Shown: positions 48,373 through 60,185 of the stretch, one piece after another | Layout: the number at the start of each line of letters is the position of its first letter | Numbering within the stretch: the stretch's first letter is position 1 | Source of the DNA: Phlegmacium glaucopus | Lineage: Eukaryota > Basidiomycota > Agaricomycetes > Agaricales > Cortinariaceae | Reading direction: 5' to 3' | Assembly: GCA_015039465.1 (NCBI GenBank) | Contig: MU130548.1 | Span: 250,294-314,293, forward strand | DNA length: 64,000 nt | Made by a program: the position numbers and the translations under genes | Notes under the pieces: generated by a model | Seen by the model: the letters and a program-made list of their open reading frames with translations, nothing else | What the model was told of the DNA's origin: nothing | Database searches by the model: none

Positions 48373-49036
48373 ACTCAGTCATGGGAAGCAGGATAGTATA
48401 CATACCCTTTCACTTTTTTTATGTGCTCGAAAACATCAAACAGTCAGGCCTTGTTCAGTTTTTATTTATTTTTGCAAGCTCTATAGATCCTAGAGTTTTG
48501 TTCTTACATTTAGATGCAGTTTTGTAGGTTTTGTAGGTTTCTGCCTGTTTCATAGGTTTCCGTACCTCCTCCCTGAGTAGGTTTCCAGAAAACCGGACAT
48601 AAGTTTCCAAGTTTACCAGTTTCTGGGTTTTAACTAGTTTTTGCTTGGTTTCCTTGGTTGCTCACGTTGAGAAACCAATGGAAACTATTTTCCTTAAATA
48701 CTGATGTATGTACCGACAGTACTGTAGAATAGAAAGGCACATACCTAGCAGCATGGTCTCTGAGCTGCCCAGCATCCGATGTTGGCATGATCCAACTATG
48801 TTGATGTTTGTTGAGGATGTTGGTGGATGAAAGTGAAGGAAGCGAGGAAGTCAAGAGCGGCTATGGAAGACGGAAAGGAAGAAATAAGGCATTTGAATTG
48901 TAGTCGCTAATTCGAGTACATCGAAAAATTAGAACTCAGATGCTTCTCTGCGTTGGGACGCAGAAAATCACAGATATTCACACACCTGCTCAGATTTTGC
49001 CTTTTCGGCGCAGCTATCCGCATAGATCCGCATAGT
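48373..49036. repeat. Right subterminal region of the Plavaka element
   Basis: Repeated ggtttc / gtttcc words (about 48530-48660) mirror a similar cluster at 42260-42330 on the left. Further out are cgcaga / cagat words. Probable transposase or accessory-protein binding region; no gene. Confidence 0.55.
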
Positions 49037-49247
49037 CGAGTTTCACTGGGCCTCAGCAGGTACCCCCTCCTTGGCGCTAGTTCAACCTGTCAAGGATAAT
49101 TAATTTCCATCTCACTCCTCATCACATAATTATGTAATTAAATAATTCTTTTTTTGACATTTGGTAGAAGGAAAGACAAGCTCAGCTTGCCTTCTCCATG
49201 TAAAACCTTCATCCTGCCCTGTGGAAACATCTTAAACATCTACTCTC

Positions 49248-50281
49248 ATGTCACATTGGTCAACATATCTCCAGAGGTCTAGTCAGGTCATTAGCAAGAC
49301 ACTCTCAAACAGTATGTGAATGTTCAATGTAGAATGACAAGGATAAGAGCTTACCGGTTTGCACCTATGTCCCAGTTATATTAATGAAGGGAGCGGACGC
49401 GCCTATCCTAACATCTAGAATTTTATATTCATTCAATAGTCACGAAGACATCAAGCAATTCGCTACCGGGTGCGACGGAGACATTGGTGGACTCTCTACA
49501 GTGCACTTCGACCTTGATGAGAGACCAGAGACTAACAAAAGTCTTGGGAAAGCGGCGACTGGCATGTTCTGGGGCGACATGAGAACGCAAGTCAAGCCAG
49601 GGATGGAGAAAAAGATTCGTGGTGGATATGCTGGCTTCCGAAATAAGGTATGGGTTTGCAGAGGCTTCTCACCATTTTTATTCATCTTTCCACTTATTTA
49701 TGTTGTCTTGGCAATTTTAGACGAGGCCTACTTTCTTTGGGAATATGTTAGACGACGTGTCAGGATATGACTATCTTGCTTTGCGTTTGCGTGTTGCCGG
49801 AGATCCTCGCACGCATAATTCATACTTCGTCAACATTCAGACCGATGGTCCAATATCTACAGATCTATGGCAGCATAGGCTTTATTTCAGGCGCCAGGAC
49901 AATTCATGGGAAGACGTATTCGTGCGTGTTGTATAAATATGTCTCTATCCTGACCCTCACTTTTCGTACCATCTCGTTTATAGATCCCTTTTGACAACTT
50001 CGTAAGGACAAGTTTGGGTGAGATGTCGGCAAACCAGATGCATATGTTCCGCGAAAAGATCAAGAGTATAGGTATCTCAATGTTGGGCGGTAATAGTGGA
50101 GTGGAAGGTAAATATGAGCTTGGGATTGATTCCATCCGAGTTGTCAACGAGGATGATGTGGTTCACACACCAATAAGTAAGTTATCTACTTATTTTCATG
50201 TTCCCTGTCCCTCAATTCAACAATCACACTATTATTACAGAGACCAAAGATCCCCAAACTGGCCAGGAATCACTGCGTTGA
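49248..50281 (+). CDS. CIA30 / NDUFAF1-like complex I assembly factor
   Basis: The CIA30 family helps assemble mitochondrial complex I. The start at 49248 (MSHWSTYLQRSSQVISKTLS) gives a short Ser/Arg-rich presequence; an intron ending at cccag (near 49375) joins to MKGADAPILTSRILYSFNS. Family words: DIKQFATGCDGDIGGLSTV, TGMFWGDMRTQ, GGYAGFRNKTRPTFFGNML, DYLALRLRVAGDPRTHNSY, DSWEDVFIPF-like NSWEDVFIPFDNF, and IGISMLGGNSGVEGKYELGI. It ends at 50281. About five introns. It starts 198 bp outside the Plavaka right end. Confidence 0.87.
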
Positions 50282-50542
50282 AACATCATGATGAGTCTGA
50301 GCAGAATTGACTTGGGGGTTGTTGTGTGATTTTTAAAAAATTTGAATTCAATATACAACACGAATGTAGCGAATGGGAGGCGAGAGCTGTAATCTAATTA
50401 TATACAAATATTGGTTTCCTACAGTAAAAGGAAAGTCTGATTTGACAAAAGGTAGCGAGGGGGCGGAAAAAGGAAGGAGATGGAGCATAGGGTGGAGTAA
50501 TTTTAATATAAGATGGAGGATTGGGATGCAGCTACAGGAGGA

Positions 50543-51578
50543 TCAGAGAATGACGCAGCCAGCACAGCAGCCAGGAGCATCATCGTTTCGGTCTCCACCG
50601 CCATATGCTCCAGTTGCGCTGCCGCCACCGCTGCCTGCGAGTGCTGGTCGACCAGTTTGCTGTTCCTAAACGGCTCGTCAGAAGATGAGACAATCTTCAC
50701 GAATATGTGTAACGAACTTTGTTATACTTCCTGATTTCCCGGACGAGGTTACTGAAAGCCTCGTCTACATTAATCCGTTGTTTCGCTGACGTCTCAATAA
50801 ATTTACAACCAAAATGTTTGGCGAGGTCACGTCCCTCTGAAAAGGCAGCCATTGTATTAGAGAGCGGTTATTAAGAAAGCCTTGACCATACCATTCATGC
50901 CAACTTGTCGTTCATATTCCAAATCACATTTGTTTGCAACGACAATAACAGGGAAAGTATCCTGGTCCTTTACTCGCAAGATTTGCTGGTGGAAGGTGCT
51001 GATTTCCTCGAAGGAATTGCGAGAAGTAATAGAATATACAAGCAGGAAACCTTCTCCAGTCCGCATGTATTGCTCTCGCATAGCACTATGGGAATGAAAA
51101 AAGGTTTAGTTTCACACAAAAATTCCGCGGAAGGCAAAAAATAGTTTGCGCATCAAAGGTAACAGGAATTTATATGATGGATGAATTGATGACGAGAAAG
51201 ACATACCCATATTCTTCTTGACCTGCAGTATCGAGGACGTCAAGAAGGGCGACTTCCTCGTCAATAACACATTGTTTGCGGTATGAATCTTCGAATTCCT
51301 AAGCCTCTGGTTTTATCTGGAGTTCTCGTGATAGACATACCCTCGATAGTAGGGTCATACTCGTCAACGAAATGACTTTGAATGAATTGGATAGTCAGAG
51401 CCGATTTCCCGACACCTGCGCTAAATTATTCATACAATAAACAGAAACTATGGGAAATGATACGAACCTCCTCCACCGACTACAACAAGCTTATACTCCC
51501 TCAAGAACTGAGCCTATGCTTGGGGTCAACTCTGGTCAAACTTGAAGACATGGTAAACAGACACACCCTGGCAGCCAT
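50543..51578 (-). CDS. RAS1: Ras GTPase, canonical copy
   Basis: Start MAAR at 51578, then [26 protein letters not shown], the classical effector loop [40 protein letters not shown] and ETSAK, ending in CCAGCVIL (farnesylation or geranylgeranylation plus palmitoylation). It likely controls cAMP or MAP kinase signalling, growth and mating as in other fungi. Intron positions match the divergent paralogue at 14139-15132, 36 kb away on the same strand. The hypervariable tail is Gly-rich ([16 protein letters not shown]). Residues needed for GTP hydrolysis (Gly, Gln of GQE) are present. Confidence 0.92.
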
Positions 51579-53312
51579 TGTTATTTTTGAGGAGGTAAGA
51601 AGAGCAAAGAAGGTGACAGCGAGAGAAAAGGTTCAGGGCCGTCAAAGTATAACCGATTGACCAAACACGCATAAATTGTTACTCCCATCAGAATGTGGTC
51701 ATTTAACGTTAACCGCGGTCGGTTCGACCAACCAAACCCTTGGTGCACGCTCTCGTCCGCAGGCAGGAGTCTTACTGGCAAGGAGGTCGACCTCTCTTGC
51801 TCATAGCACTTGGCTCTCGAATAAAAAGCTCATGGGGCCGTGGGCATTCACACGACTACTAGTACACTAAATAGCCTGCGTTAGTTTCGTGAAACATATT
51901 TCTCGTGCTGGTGGCATTGGCGATTGCAGAAGTCAAATCTCCCCCCCAAAAAAAATCTAGCGACCTCGGCTTCCATCTCTGACTATTATAACTCTGATAA
52001 ATGTACCGTCGGTGCTCATCTCGGTTGCAAAAGACAAAACCTCAATAACATTTCGAGTAATCTTATATCTCTATCTTGACCTTTTTACCACGTCTAGGTT
52101 CATGTAACCTTCGACAATGACTTATAATCATACAAACTCGATCATCTTATAACAGACTCAGTTATCATGATACCAACTATAGACCACGGAAAACGTTGAG
52201 TATGGGACCATCCTCGACATGGGGATGTGGTATCTCAAGCTCAAGAGTATCCTCTCAAGCCACTAGCAGACATTCCGCTGAAGGTCGACGGTTACCATAC
52301 CCCAAAATTTTGCATCATCAGTGTTTCACTGGCGCTTAAAGAGCTATTTAAAATCCTCCTTGTGATATCTACCTCGGCTCATGAGTTGTTCACAGACATC
52401 ACTAGGCGATATCATTAGTTTTATTATTTATAAACAGTCTACACCGCGTTACTAACGGTCAAGTCCAGCGTGATCAAGCAGAAAAAACCTGCTAGTCAAA
52501 TTAAGTGCTTATCCACACTAGTAGCCTTTAGAAATTGTCTGATCGCTGAGACCCGTATGAACGAGAACTTCTGAGTGAGCCACTAATCAGCAGTGTCTAT
52601 CGGTGTTATTTAGGCGCCCCTGGCGCCAGGTGCCAACTAAAGGATTTGCGCTGGCTTACGTACAGTTGCCGCTAATCGATCAAACTCGAGCGCTGACGAT
52701 CCGTAACCTCGAGTTCTTGCAGGTTCTTGCTATCCAACCGTATCGGAGAAGATGCAAATCGCCTTTTGCAGCCAACCTGGTATCTGACCCAGTTCAGAAT
52801 TTCAACTCTTCAATGTGGTGTCCACTCCTTAAAAAATCTAAGATTCAAAAGATATGAACTCATTCTAGACATAAACCCTAGACCCAGTGTTTCAAGCTGT
52901 CCTCGTATTTCCTTCTGTATGACGCCTTCCTGCTGGTTACCCAGTTAAATATAAGTGACCCTGGTCGGTCCTTACAAGAGAAACCAACTCCGAATCCAAA
53001 GGATTTACCACGAACCTTGAGGTGCCAAATGATTACTCTGAGCGATTCTCCGACATCGGTCCTCATAGGCCCCATATTCGATCGTGTGAATGGGCTTAAA
53101 CAAGATCGACTGGCGACTTAGTCACACCGGAGGTGAGGACTAATTGTGGGACGGCCTTCTGACTGTTGGACGAAATTGGATGATATCGTAATCCGGAATG
53201 TGGAGAATGGTCCAAATGAGGAAAGCATGAAATTGCCAATATGACGGATTTTATAATAAATAGATAGAGAAACGCGTCATGTACAATGGGATACTGTTGA
53301 GTCTGACGCTGC
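51579..53312. other. 1.7-kb region without a recognised gene
   Basis: Only short unconvincing ORFs. There is a local palindrome near 52613 (ggcgcccctggcgccaggtgcc). It may hold old repeat DNA; no ends were recognised. Confidence 0.35.
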
Positions 53313-54485
53313 TTATTTTTTGCCCTTTCTTCTCTTGCCTTCCGTACCACTAGTCTCAGTCGGACTCAGCTCATCACCGCTGGTCCCACTTGCAGCACCG
53401 GCTTGTTTTTTGCTCGACTTAGACTTGCGTAAGTGATGTTCGGGGATCCACTCTTCCTGATAACCTCCGGCCCCTGTGGCAGTTACGGCACTAACGGATG
53501 AACTGACAGAGACTGCTGGAGCCTTTTTCGAGCGAGATTTCTTGGATTGCGGAGCAAATGTCGAGTAAGCGAGGTAACACAATCCACCCAAGAATGCGGC
53601 GACAATGGCATAGGTGGATAGACTATAACCGATTTAATTCCTGCTGTGATCCTCAATAAAAATAAGAACGCACAGTTTAAGATCAAAGATGGATATCTCT
53701 GGTTCAACAATGGTTACGATCGAGTCATAAGCCTCAACCCTTTGTTTCTCTCCCTGTTTTAAATTATATCAAGAGTTGACCTAGTAAATCAACGAAGAAC
53801 GGACCTCGGTTGTATGTTCTACCCAGACGTTCAAACGATGGTCACCAGGCTATTGCAGAAATAGGTTAGGAATCGTAGAAACCCGGGTCAGAATATATGT
53901 CACCCTAAATCTAGGCTGCGATGTGAACGGCGGTTCAGCCAAGAGAACTTGAAGAACTTACTCGCTGTGAAATGTGTAGGGCAATTGCAGTTTCGCTTTT
54001 TCAACAAGAGCTACACCATATTTTAGGATCGTCAACTAAAACAAAATCAATAAGAGTAGGCTTATTTACAAGTCCCACGTACATTTTTAAGAACAGCGTT
54101 GGTATCAGGATGGAGTAAAGCACCGGCAATGTTTAAGAGAGTCACATTCCGGTCCGATTTGTTTTCCACAGTGACCATCAATGAACTTTTCTCTCCGTTC
54201 ACGACGTCTTCATGAAATGCCGATAAGTCAGGCCACTGTAACACGCGCTGCGGCATAAAATGGCTTACGGTTAAAGGTATTTGCATCTGAAAAAGCGGCA
54301 GTAGCCAAGATCCCCGGAGTGTTATTCTCTCCCGATTTCCGTGCTAGTTAAGACCTCCAGGTCAATCGGTTTTCCAGCTGTCCAACGAAGGGAAGTGATG
54401 GCGAGAACGCGTACGTACCTGATGCGACCACAATGGAGTAGGCAGCAAGAGAGAAAGCAGTCGTAAATAGACTTCCAAAGTGCAT
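53313..54485 (-). CDS. IRC22: Translocon-associated protein alpha (IRC22/SSR1-like)
   Basis: ER membrane protein associated with the Sec61 translocon. The start at 54485 gives a signal peptide (MHFGSLFTTAFSLAAYSIVV). The lumenal part has LVTVENKSD-like SSLMVTVENKSDRNVTLLNI (an N-glycosylation site), FHSEFKPGDHRLNVWVEHT and EPEISIFDLKLLS, then one membrane span (YAIVAAFLGGLCYLAYSTF) and a basic, Ser-rich cytosolic tail with KKSRSKKAP, ending in KRRKGKK. Four or five short introns; the joint just after the signal peptide was not fixed exactly. Confidence 0.82.
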
Positions 54486-54875
54486 TTTTGCCCAAGTTCT
54501 GAGCAAGCGTAATGAAAGAAAAGGTAGAAATTTGAATCGCTGTTTCAAGTCTTGCCACGTCCACGAATATTTGTACTCCATCAAGTCGCGTGATCAAAAT
54601 CTAATCTTATCACTAATAGTAACTTTACTCTGAAGTTACCATTGCCAGCCATGAGAAGAACCATCTACTCTACATAACCCAGACATGCACATTATGCAGT
54701 AGTTACAACTGACCAGTAAGTGTGCGTAGTCCTCCAACGCCCAAGGCATCGTGCCCAACTTCATCAAGTTATCCTGGTACACGAGCCTTGGTAATTATGC
54801 GTAGCAGGATACTGTGGAATATGCAATGAACTGTGCAATACTAGAGAGGGAATACTCATGTAAGGCGGTTTTCCT
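54486..54875. other. Intergenic region, IRC22 promoter / SWD2 3' end
   Basis: 390 bp between genes on the minus strand. No feature recognised. Confidence 0.35.
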
Positions 54876-56250
54876 TCACGTTGGACCCCTTTTTCTGAGT
54901 AAATCTTTGGCTATCTCCTCAACATCACTAGAGGTATCAGGAAGCCAGAAAGCCTTATTCTTCATTCAGAATATAGTCTGAGAAGCAAAAACGAGTAAGG
55001 ACGAACCAACTCAGTGCCTGCAGTGCACATCATGGCAAATCGGGGATTAAACTTGACGCATCGCGAGGGTCCTGGATGGCCTTCCAAAGCTACGAGAGGT
55101 GCTATCCGAATGGGTGGTGACTTGCGTTCCGACTCGGAGCGGTTTGGAAGGTTCTGAAGATCCCAGATAAAGACTCTTCCATCGAGACTTCCTCCAAGAA
55201 CGTATTTGCTATCGGGCGTCCAGCTAACTTCTTCACCGCTGATCCCCTTCGTGGGTTCAATTATTGGTGGAGCTCCTATATTTTTCCGTTCTAATCCAAT
55301 GTGACCCTCGAGTTTTGCGATCATGGAACCGTGAAATGCGTCCAAAACGTAATGCGCGTTGCCAGAACATCCTATGAGAATGTATTTTCCATTAGAGGAG
55401 AAAGACATAGATGTTATGTAGATCGGTCGAGGAGGATAAGTGACTCGTAATAATGAGGGATCTTCAAGTTCAACGACAAGGAATGGTGCTTTGTCATAAT
55501 TGGCTTGATCGTACAGAAGTATTCGATGGTAGTTGTTAACAGCGACAGCAAACACAATCCCAGTGGAATCATACGCGATGATTGGAGCAGCTGGAAGCGA
55601 TAAAAGGCCACGGCATGTTGGTGTTCGAAGATCCCACAGACGAACCGTTTTGTCCATTGAACCGGACATGAACCCATCATCAATAGGGGAGACTTCTAGT
55701 GATATGACTTTTGCTTTATGGCCTTTGAAGTATTGTAGATATTTGTTGTCATGCAGTGAGTGGTAGCGTATAGTGTCGTCCTCTTTTGTTGAGGCATGAA
55801 GGATAGCAGTACTTTTGTGCGTGAATCTTGGTAAATCAACACCATACTTTTTCGAGTAGAGTGTCTTTATTAATCTGTTACTATACGTTAATAGCGATAG
55901 ATTATAGTAATATTATATAACTTGCTTGCCGGATTTGCAACCATATAGTCGAAACGTTTCATCCTCACCAGCTGTAATGACCTGGTCTCCTCTGTCGTCA
56001 AAGCTAATACCTGTAATACTTCGTGAACCACTAGAACCAGACGGCCTCTGTGGATTGGTATTGCTACTTGGACCAGACGGCTGGGAATCTACAGCAGCTT
56101 TGTAGATTTTCGCAGGTTTCAATTTCGTCTTGGTTCAACGCGTCAAATTTGACAATAGGCAGAACAGAAAAAAATTACCATGAGCGGGCTAGTTAGAGAG
56201 AGCATATTGGGTGGTGGGTTACCATTGCTTGAGCTGGGGTGAGGTGCCAT
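54876..56250 (-). CDS. SWD2: WD40 protein Swd2/WDR82 (COMPASS and termination complexes)
   Basis: WD-repeat subunit of the Set1 histone H3K4 methyltransferase complex and of the cleavage/polyadenylation-linked phosphatase module. Start MAPHPSSSNGNPPPNMLSL at 56250, then KPAKIYK, GISFDDRGDQVITAGEDETF, YSKKYGVDLPRFTH, DDTIRYHSLHDNKYLQYFKG, DDGFMSGSMDKTVRLWDLR, SFSSNGKYILIGCSGN and SPDSKYVLGGSLDG-like WTPDSKYVLGGSLDGRVFIW. It ends with FWLPDTSSDVEEIAKDLL at 54876. Words such as SKKYGVD and SLHDNKYLQYF are characteristic of Swd2. A Ser/Pro insertion (SQPSGPSSNTNPQRPSGSS) sits between the first two strands. About four introns. Confidence 0.92.
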
Positions 56251-56324
56251 ATCGTTATAGAAAATAGGTCAACCCTGTCAAGTTCAGAGTGATCGGAGTT
56301 GCAAATATTTCTGAACCTTCATTC
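56251..56324. promoter_or_regulatory. Very short bidirectional promoter, SWD2 / RPB5
   Basis: Only 74 bp separate the start codons of two divergent chromatin and transcription genes, so they must share promoter DNA or reach into each other's 5' regions. Confidence 0.55.
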
Positions 56325-57214
56325 ATGGCCGACGTCGACGAAACCGCGAAACTATGGAAAGTAAATCGAACAATCCATGAACTTGTTAAAGACAGAGTTA
56401 GCTGCGATTGAGAGCGAATCTGGGAACTTTTATCTCATAATCATTTCTCTTAGGGTTTCTTGGTTTCCGACGATGAAATTCATATGGACCTTCAGCGGTT
56501 TCGAGAGTTGTACGCCAACAGTAGTGGAGTTGTTGAGTGTGTAATCCATATGTTCCTTTGAATGGCCTTGGTACTGATATTATGCAGCCGCAATCAACTG
56601 AATTTCTACACAACATCGCGCTCAAATCCGACCGACCAAATTTTTATATTTTTCTCAGAGGAACGAAGTGTAGGCGTGAAAACGATGAGAAAGTGAGTCA
56701 GGTACATCCAAGCACAGAATCATAGCTGTGACCTAGGCAGATTACTTGGCATTCTAGAAGAGAAATCGATCCATCGCGGTATAATAGTGTTTCCCGGTAA
56801 TATGACTCCATCCGCCCGCAAGGTGTGTCACTATTCCAGGCCGCCCATTACCTTTTCTCTCATGTATTGCAGGTAATCGTTGCTATGGCTGCCCAATATC
56901 GATTAGAAGAGTTCTCTGAGGCGGATTTACTGGTGAACATCGTACATCACACGCTGGTTCCCCGCCACGAGGTTTTGACGGCAGACGAGAAGAAAATGCT
57001 CCTTGAGAAGTAGTGCGTGGTCATAAGTTCTATTCATTCTTTCTGACCTTAAACTTGCTCCTGAACAAGTCGCCTCAAAGAGACGCAACTGCCTCGTATC
57101 CAGCTTGCTGATCCAGTCGCGAGATATTACGGGCTCCGTCGGGGGCAAGTCGTCAAAATTACAAGACCCAGTGAGACTAGCGGGCGGTATGCAAGCTATC
57201 GCATATGCTTCTAA
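56325..57214 (+). CDS. RPB5: RNA polymerase subunit RPABC1 (Rpb5)
   Basis: Shared subunit of RNA polymerases I, II and III. Start [20 protein letters not shown], then [20 protein letters not shown] in the N-terminal jaw domain, [34 protein letters not shown], and the C-terminal assembly domain: [39 protein letters not shown] and [11 protein letters not shown]. About 208 residues, close to the yeast 215. Five or six introns, several under 60 nt. Divergent from SWD2. Confidence 0.95.
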
Positions 57215-57904
57215 ACCACCAAGCTCCTGGTCACAAAACCGACTTACTGTCGGGAACCGTATTTCTGTGTAATAACTTATCTCCTTCCTGTCATTATTCA
57301 TTCTTTCGCACCTTAACCGCGTTGTCCATGCTATTTCTAATTGTAACACCGTTGATCTATACACTCTTTGCGCAACGTTGCCTCGGCATTTGCTCATACT
57401 TTAGGTTCAAAGGCATCCTTTCTCTCGTTTTATATCTCACCGAGGTTTCCATGGATAGCTCCGAGTCTCGTCCTTCATTTTTATTCCTTCCTGAAGCCCG
57501 GTGGACCTTTTTGCACTCTAACTTTTATATTTTGTCAAATAGGTCTTCAATTTTTTGATCATCATACTGTAACCCCTAGGCAATTGTCGCCGATAACCCC
57601 ACAGCGCCTGGTCGGCGACTTTACTTTCTTATTAGCGAGTCCACGATCAAGAAGACTTAGGCTGTCAATGAAATAGCGGCTATGTATTGTACATGGCTAT
57701 TCGGTGTGTTACAATAAACGTATTAACCTTAACATTCTGTCACTAACGAGGTATATTTTCAAGTTTTCACTTTTGGCCTGTTACAAACCCAAAGTAAACC
57801 CTACGTTCTTTGCCTACTAACCGCCGCGAGGACTAAGGACTGCTGTCTTTTAATTCCTAATCTCCATGCCGATCTTCTGCTGTTAGCCTTAATCTGACCT
57901 TGCT

Positions 57905-58324
57905 TCACCAGGAGTAACGCACAGTTGACGCTGTCCGGTTATCCAAATATGACGTTCCAGTATGTGAGTGATCATGCCCAACGCTCTTCAACAGTTGAAT
58001 GATGTTCTCAATCGCAACCCAAGCATACTCAGCCACTGCTGGTGAAAAGTGCAAAGCCTCTTCCCCATTCCTCCTCCTGTGTGCCTTTTGCGACACGGCA
58101 TTCCACCCTATGAGTTCCTCGGGTGACACCCTTCCGGTCGAATATCGAGGAACTATCACGTATAATCCAAGGATTGTCACAATCGGTACGTAACATCCTT
58201 TCTTATCTGTCAATTCGAAGACGAGCCTGAAGCTGGGTTTCCCTTGAGCGTTTTCTTTGTTTTCGCCGGCAAAAAAACAGGGCCCGCGGGTTGCGTTGCC
58301 TCTCCTATCCCAATCAGAAAGCAA
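57905..58324 (-). CDS. Hypothetical ORF, possibly part of a split or decayed gene
   Basis: Open for 139 codons. Includes SDWDRRGNATRGPCFFAGEN, KPSFRLVFELTDKKGCYVP and NGEEALHFSPAVAEYAWVAI, which look protein-like in composition. I recognise no family. An upstream Met at 58324 is not convincing, and an intron ending at tgggatag near 58308 is possible, so the true start may lie further right. It could also be a fragment. Confidence 0.35.
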   Translation of the reverse strand: MLSDWDRRGNATRGPCFFAGENKENAQGKPSFRLVFELTDKKGCYVPIVTILGLYVIVPRYSTGRVSPEELIGWNAVSQKAHRRRNGEEALHFSPAVAEYAWVAIENIIQLLKSVGHDHSHTGTSYLDNRTASTVRYSW

Positions 58325-59108
58325 ACACCTGGTTTACAGTGATGTTGGTCATCTGATCGTCATAGGCCAATGTATTCTTGGTCTGCATGGTACCCAATAC
58401 AATGGTTTTGGACCTCGCATTATATTACGATTACGATGGGAATGGCCAAACGACGCGCTCCAACGACCCCGCCGCCCATCTGTCAAGAATGCCATCACCA
58501 GAAGCGAAAATGTTGAGAATATTTGGCATGCCTGTGTAAACTCCTTCGTCGGGCTATGTTGAAGAGGCAAGGATCCAGGAAATCCGATTTTGCCGCGGAT
58601 AGGTGACATATACGTCCGGTTTTAGCCCCGGTTTCTGTTAATTTGCATTTCATAGGTATAGGCAATACAGCTTTTAGTTTCAATAAGCAATTTAGGGAAC
58701 TTGGCAAAATTGTGGCGACTGGTGAAATTCAAATCTTAAAATTTCCCCCTTATCATGACATGATCTAGCAGACATCTTTCTCTTTCGCTCCCTTGACGAG
58801 CCAATTTTGGCAAAGCTCGTCATCGTGTACCTTTCTGATTTGTGGAATCGCCTCAATTTTGTGGCGTTGCCGGTTGCTTCGATTATGATATCGAACTTAC
58901 TCTGAAATCGATTCTATCGCTTTAAATTTATTCATCGAGAATGGGGAAAGCATTTGTTATCTGACCTTATCCTACCTTATCTCACCCCGGTGATTAGTAC
59001 TCAGCGCCCTCATCTGGCATCAATCACACTAGCGTCGAGCCACCTGCTCAGTATGAGTCAGAAAACTAGTTGTCTTTCCGGCAACTTTGACAATAATCTC
59101 TATGCGGA

Positions 59109-59167
59109 CGGCTTACGGCTGCTTACGGCTGCTTACGGCTGCTTACGGCCTTACCGCTTACGGCTTA
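59109..59167. repeat. Short tandem repeat, unit gcttacggct
   Basis: Four near-perfect 10-bp units (59111-59149) followed by degenerate ones to about 59167. A simple minisatellite with no spacers. Confidence 0.8.
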
Positions 59168-60185
59168 CAACGGCCATGAACAAAAAAGAACGATTTGCGC
59201 ACACGCCGCATTAACTATGACCCAAGCTATATCTGGCGTCTGCTTTTTTTTTCTCGCTCTTCGCATTGGCAAGTTTATTTTGACGTGAACGTGAGGTGGA
59301 TATCTTCACGATTGAGCCAAATACTCAGAAGAAAAGTGGTGTCACTGACTCTAATTTTGTCATCTTAACTCCAACAACAAACTTTCTCTATGAATACCGC
59401 GGACAAGTCGTTTTGATTTCCGTTCTTTATGCGACAAACTGAAATGACGTTCGTGTCTCCAGAGACGACACCCGTGTCTGTTTGTTATCTTGAAAACCAT
59501 ACAAAAACGGGCGCTCTGGGCTCCGAAGCCGTCGCAAATCTTGAAACATACATGCCAAGATAGGAATAGTCACGCCTCTCATTGGAACTATAAGAACTAG
59601 GCCGGGAAATTGCGATCAGGTCTGTCTGGGCATGTACTAGTAAGAGACAAAGTTTTACTATCGGTCTCAGAGCGTACGATTCGAAGGGATATCTCATTCA
59701 GCGTTATAAAGTTTGTCGCTTTTGATGGTCATTTGCGCCGAATGATTCGGAAACACAAGACATTTGTGGAAGCTGATTAAGGAAAGAGAGATGCTTGAAT
59801 TGGAAGAACAAACAGCAATTTACAGTATTCCTCATTAGCCCCTTCAAGATACCCCTGCGCCCTTCCTCGACGAGATCGGTACCAGGTTCCTAACATGAAC
59901 TTCCGTCCATGCGGAAATGAACGCTTTTGGATAACTTTGCTCAATTCTTTCAATAAATCTCTAGATTCAAATGGATTTTCGTAATTGTATCTCTGCAGAT
60001 GAGATCGGGTTGTCGCAGCGATCGTCCCGAGACCAGCAAATAGTTTGCTGCAAGATACCCACTCTCAGTTCTGCTATAAAGAGGGAGAGGATTTATCATC
60101 AGTTTTCCCCAGGTCACCGAAAGCTCGCTCCCCCACCAACATCTCATTCTCTCCGAGTATTCCATTTCAAACACTGACTAATACT

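Larger units (their letters stand above)
41766..49050. mobile_element. Complete Plavaka (CACTA-like) DNA transposon, about 7.3 kb
   Basis: The left end cccagtgaaactcg (41766-41779) is exactly inverted at the right end (cgagtttcactggg, 49037-49050). Outside both ends stands cctcag, a likely target duplication. Subterminal DNA is rich in gcagat / tctgcg words on both sides and in ggtttc / gaaacc words near 42260-42330 and 48530-48660. Inside are a minus-strand transposase and a divergent plus-strand accessory gene, both apparently open. This makes it a candidate recently active, autonomous element. Confidence 0.88.
57215..60185. other. 3-kb stretch without a clear gene
   Basis: A minus-strand ORF (57905-58324, 139 codons) reads coding-like and is listed separately. 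Otherwise there are only short ORFs and the small tandem repeat at 59109. The last 120 bp form the terpene synthase promoter, with tgctataaagaggg (60073-60086) about 100 bp before the start codon as a possible TATA box. Confidence 0.4.

Noticed and set aside
59109..59167. Possible CRISPR-like repeat
   Set aside because: The units are contiguous 10-mers without spacers, in a eukaryotic genome.
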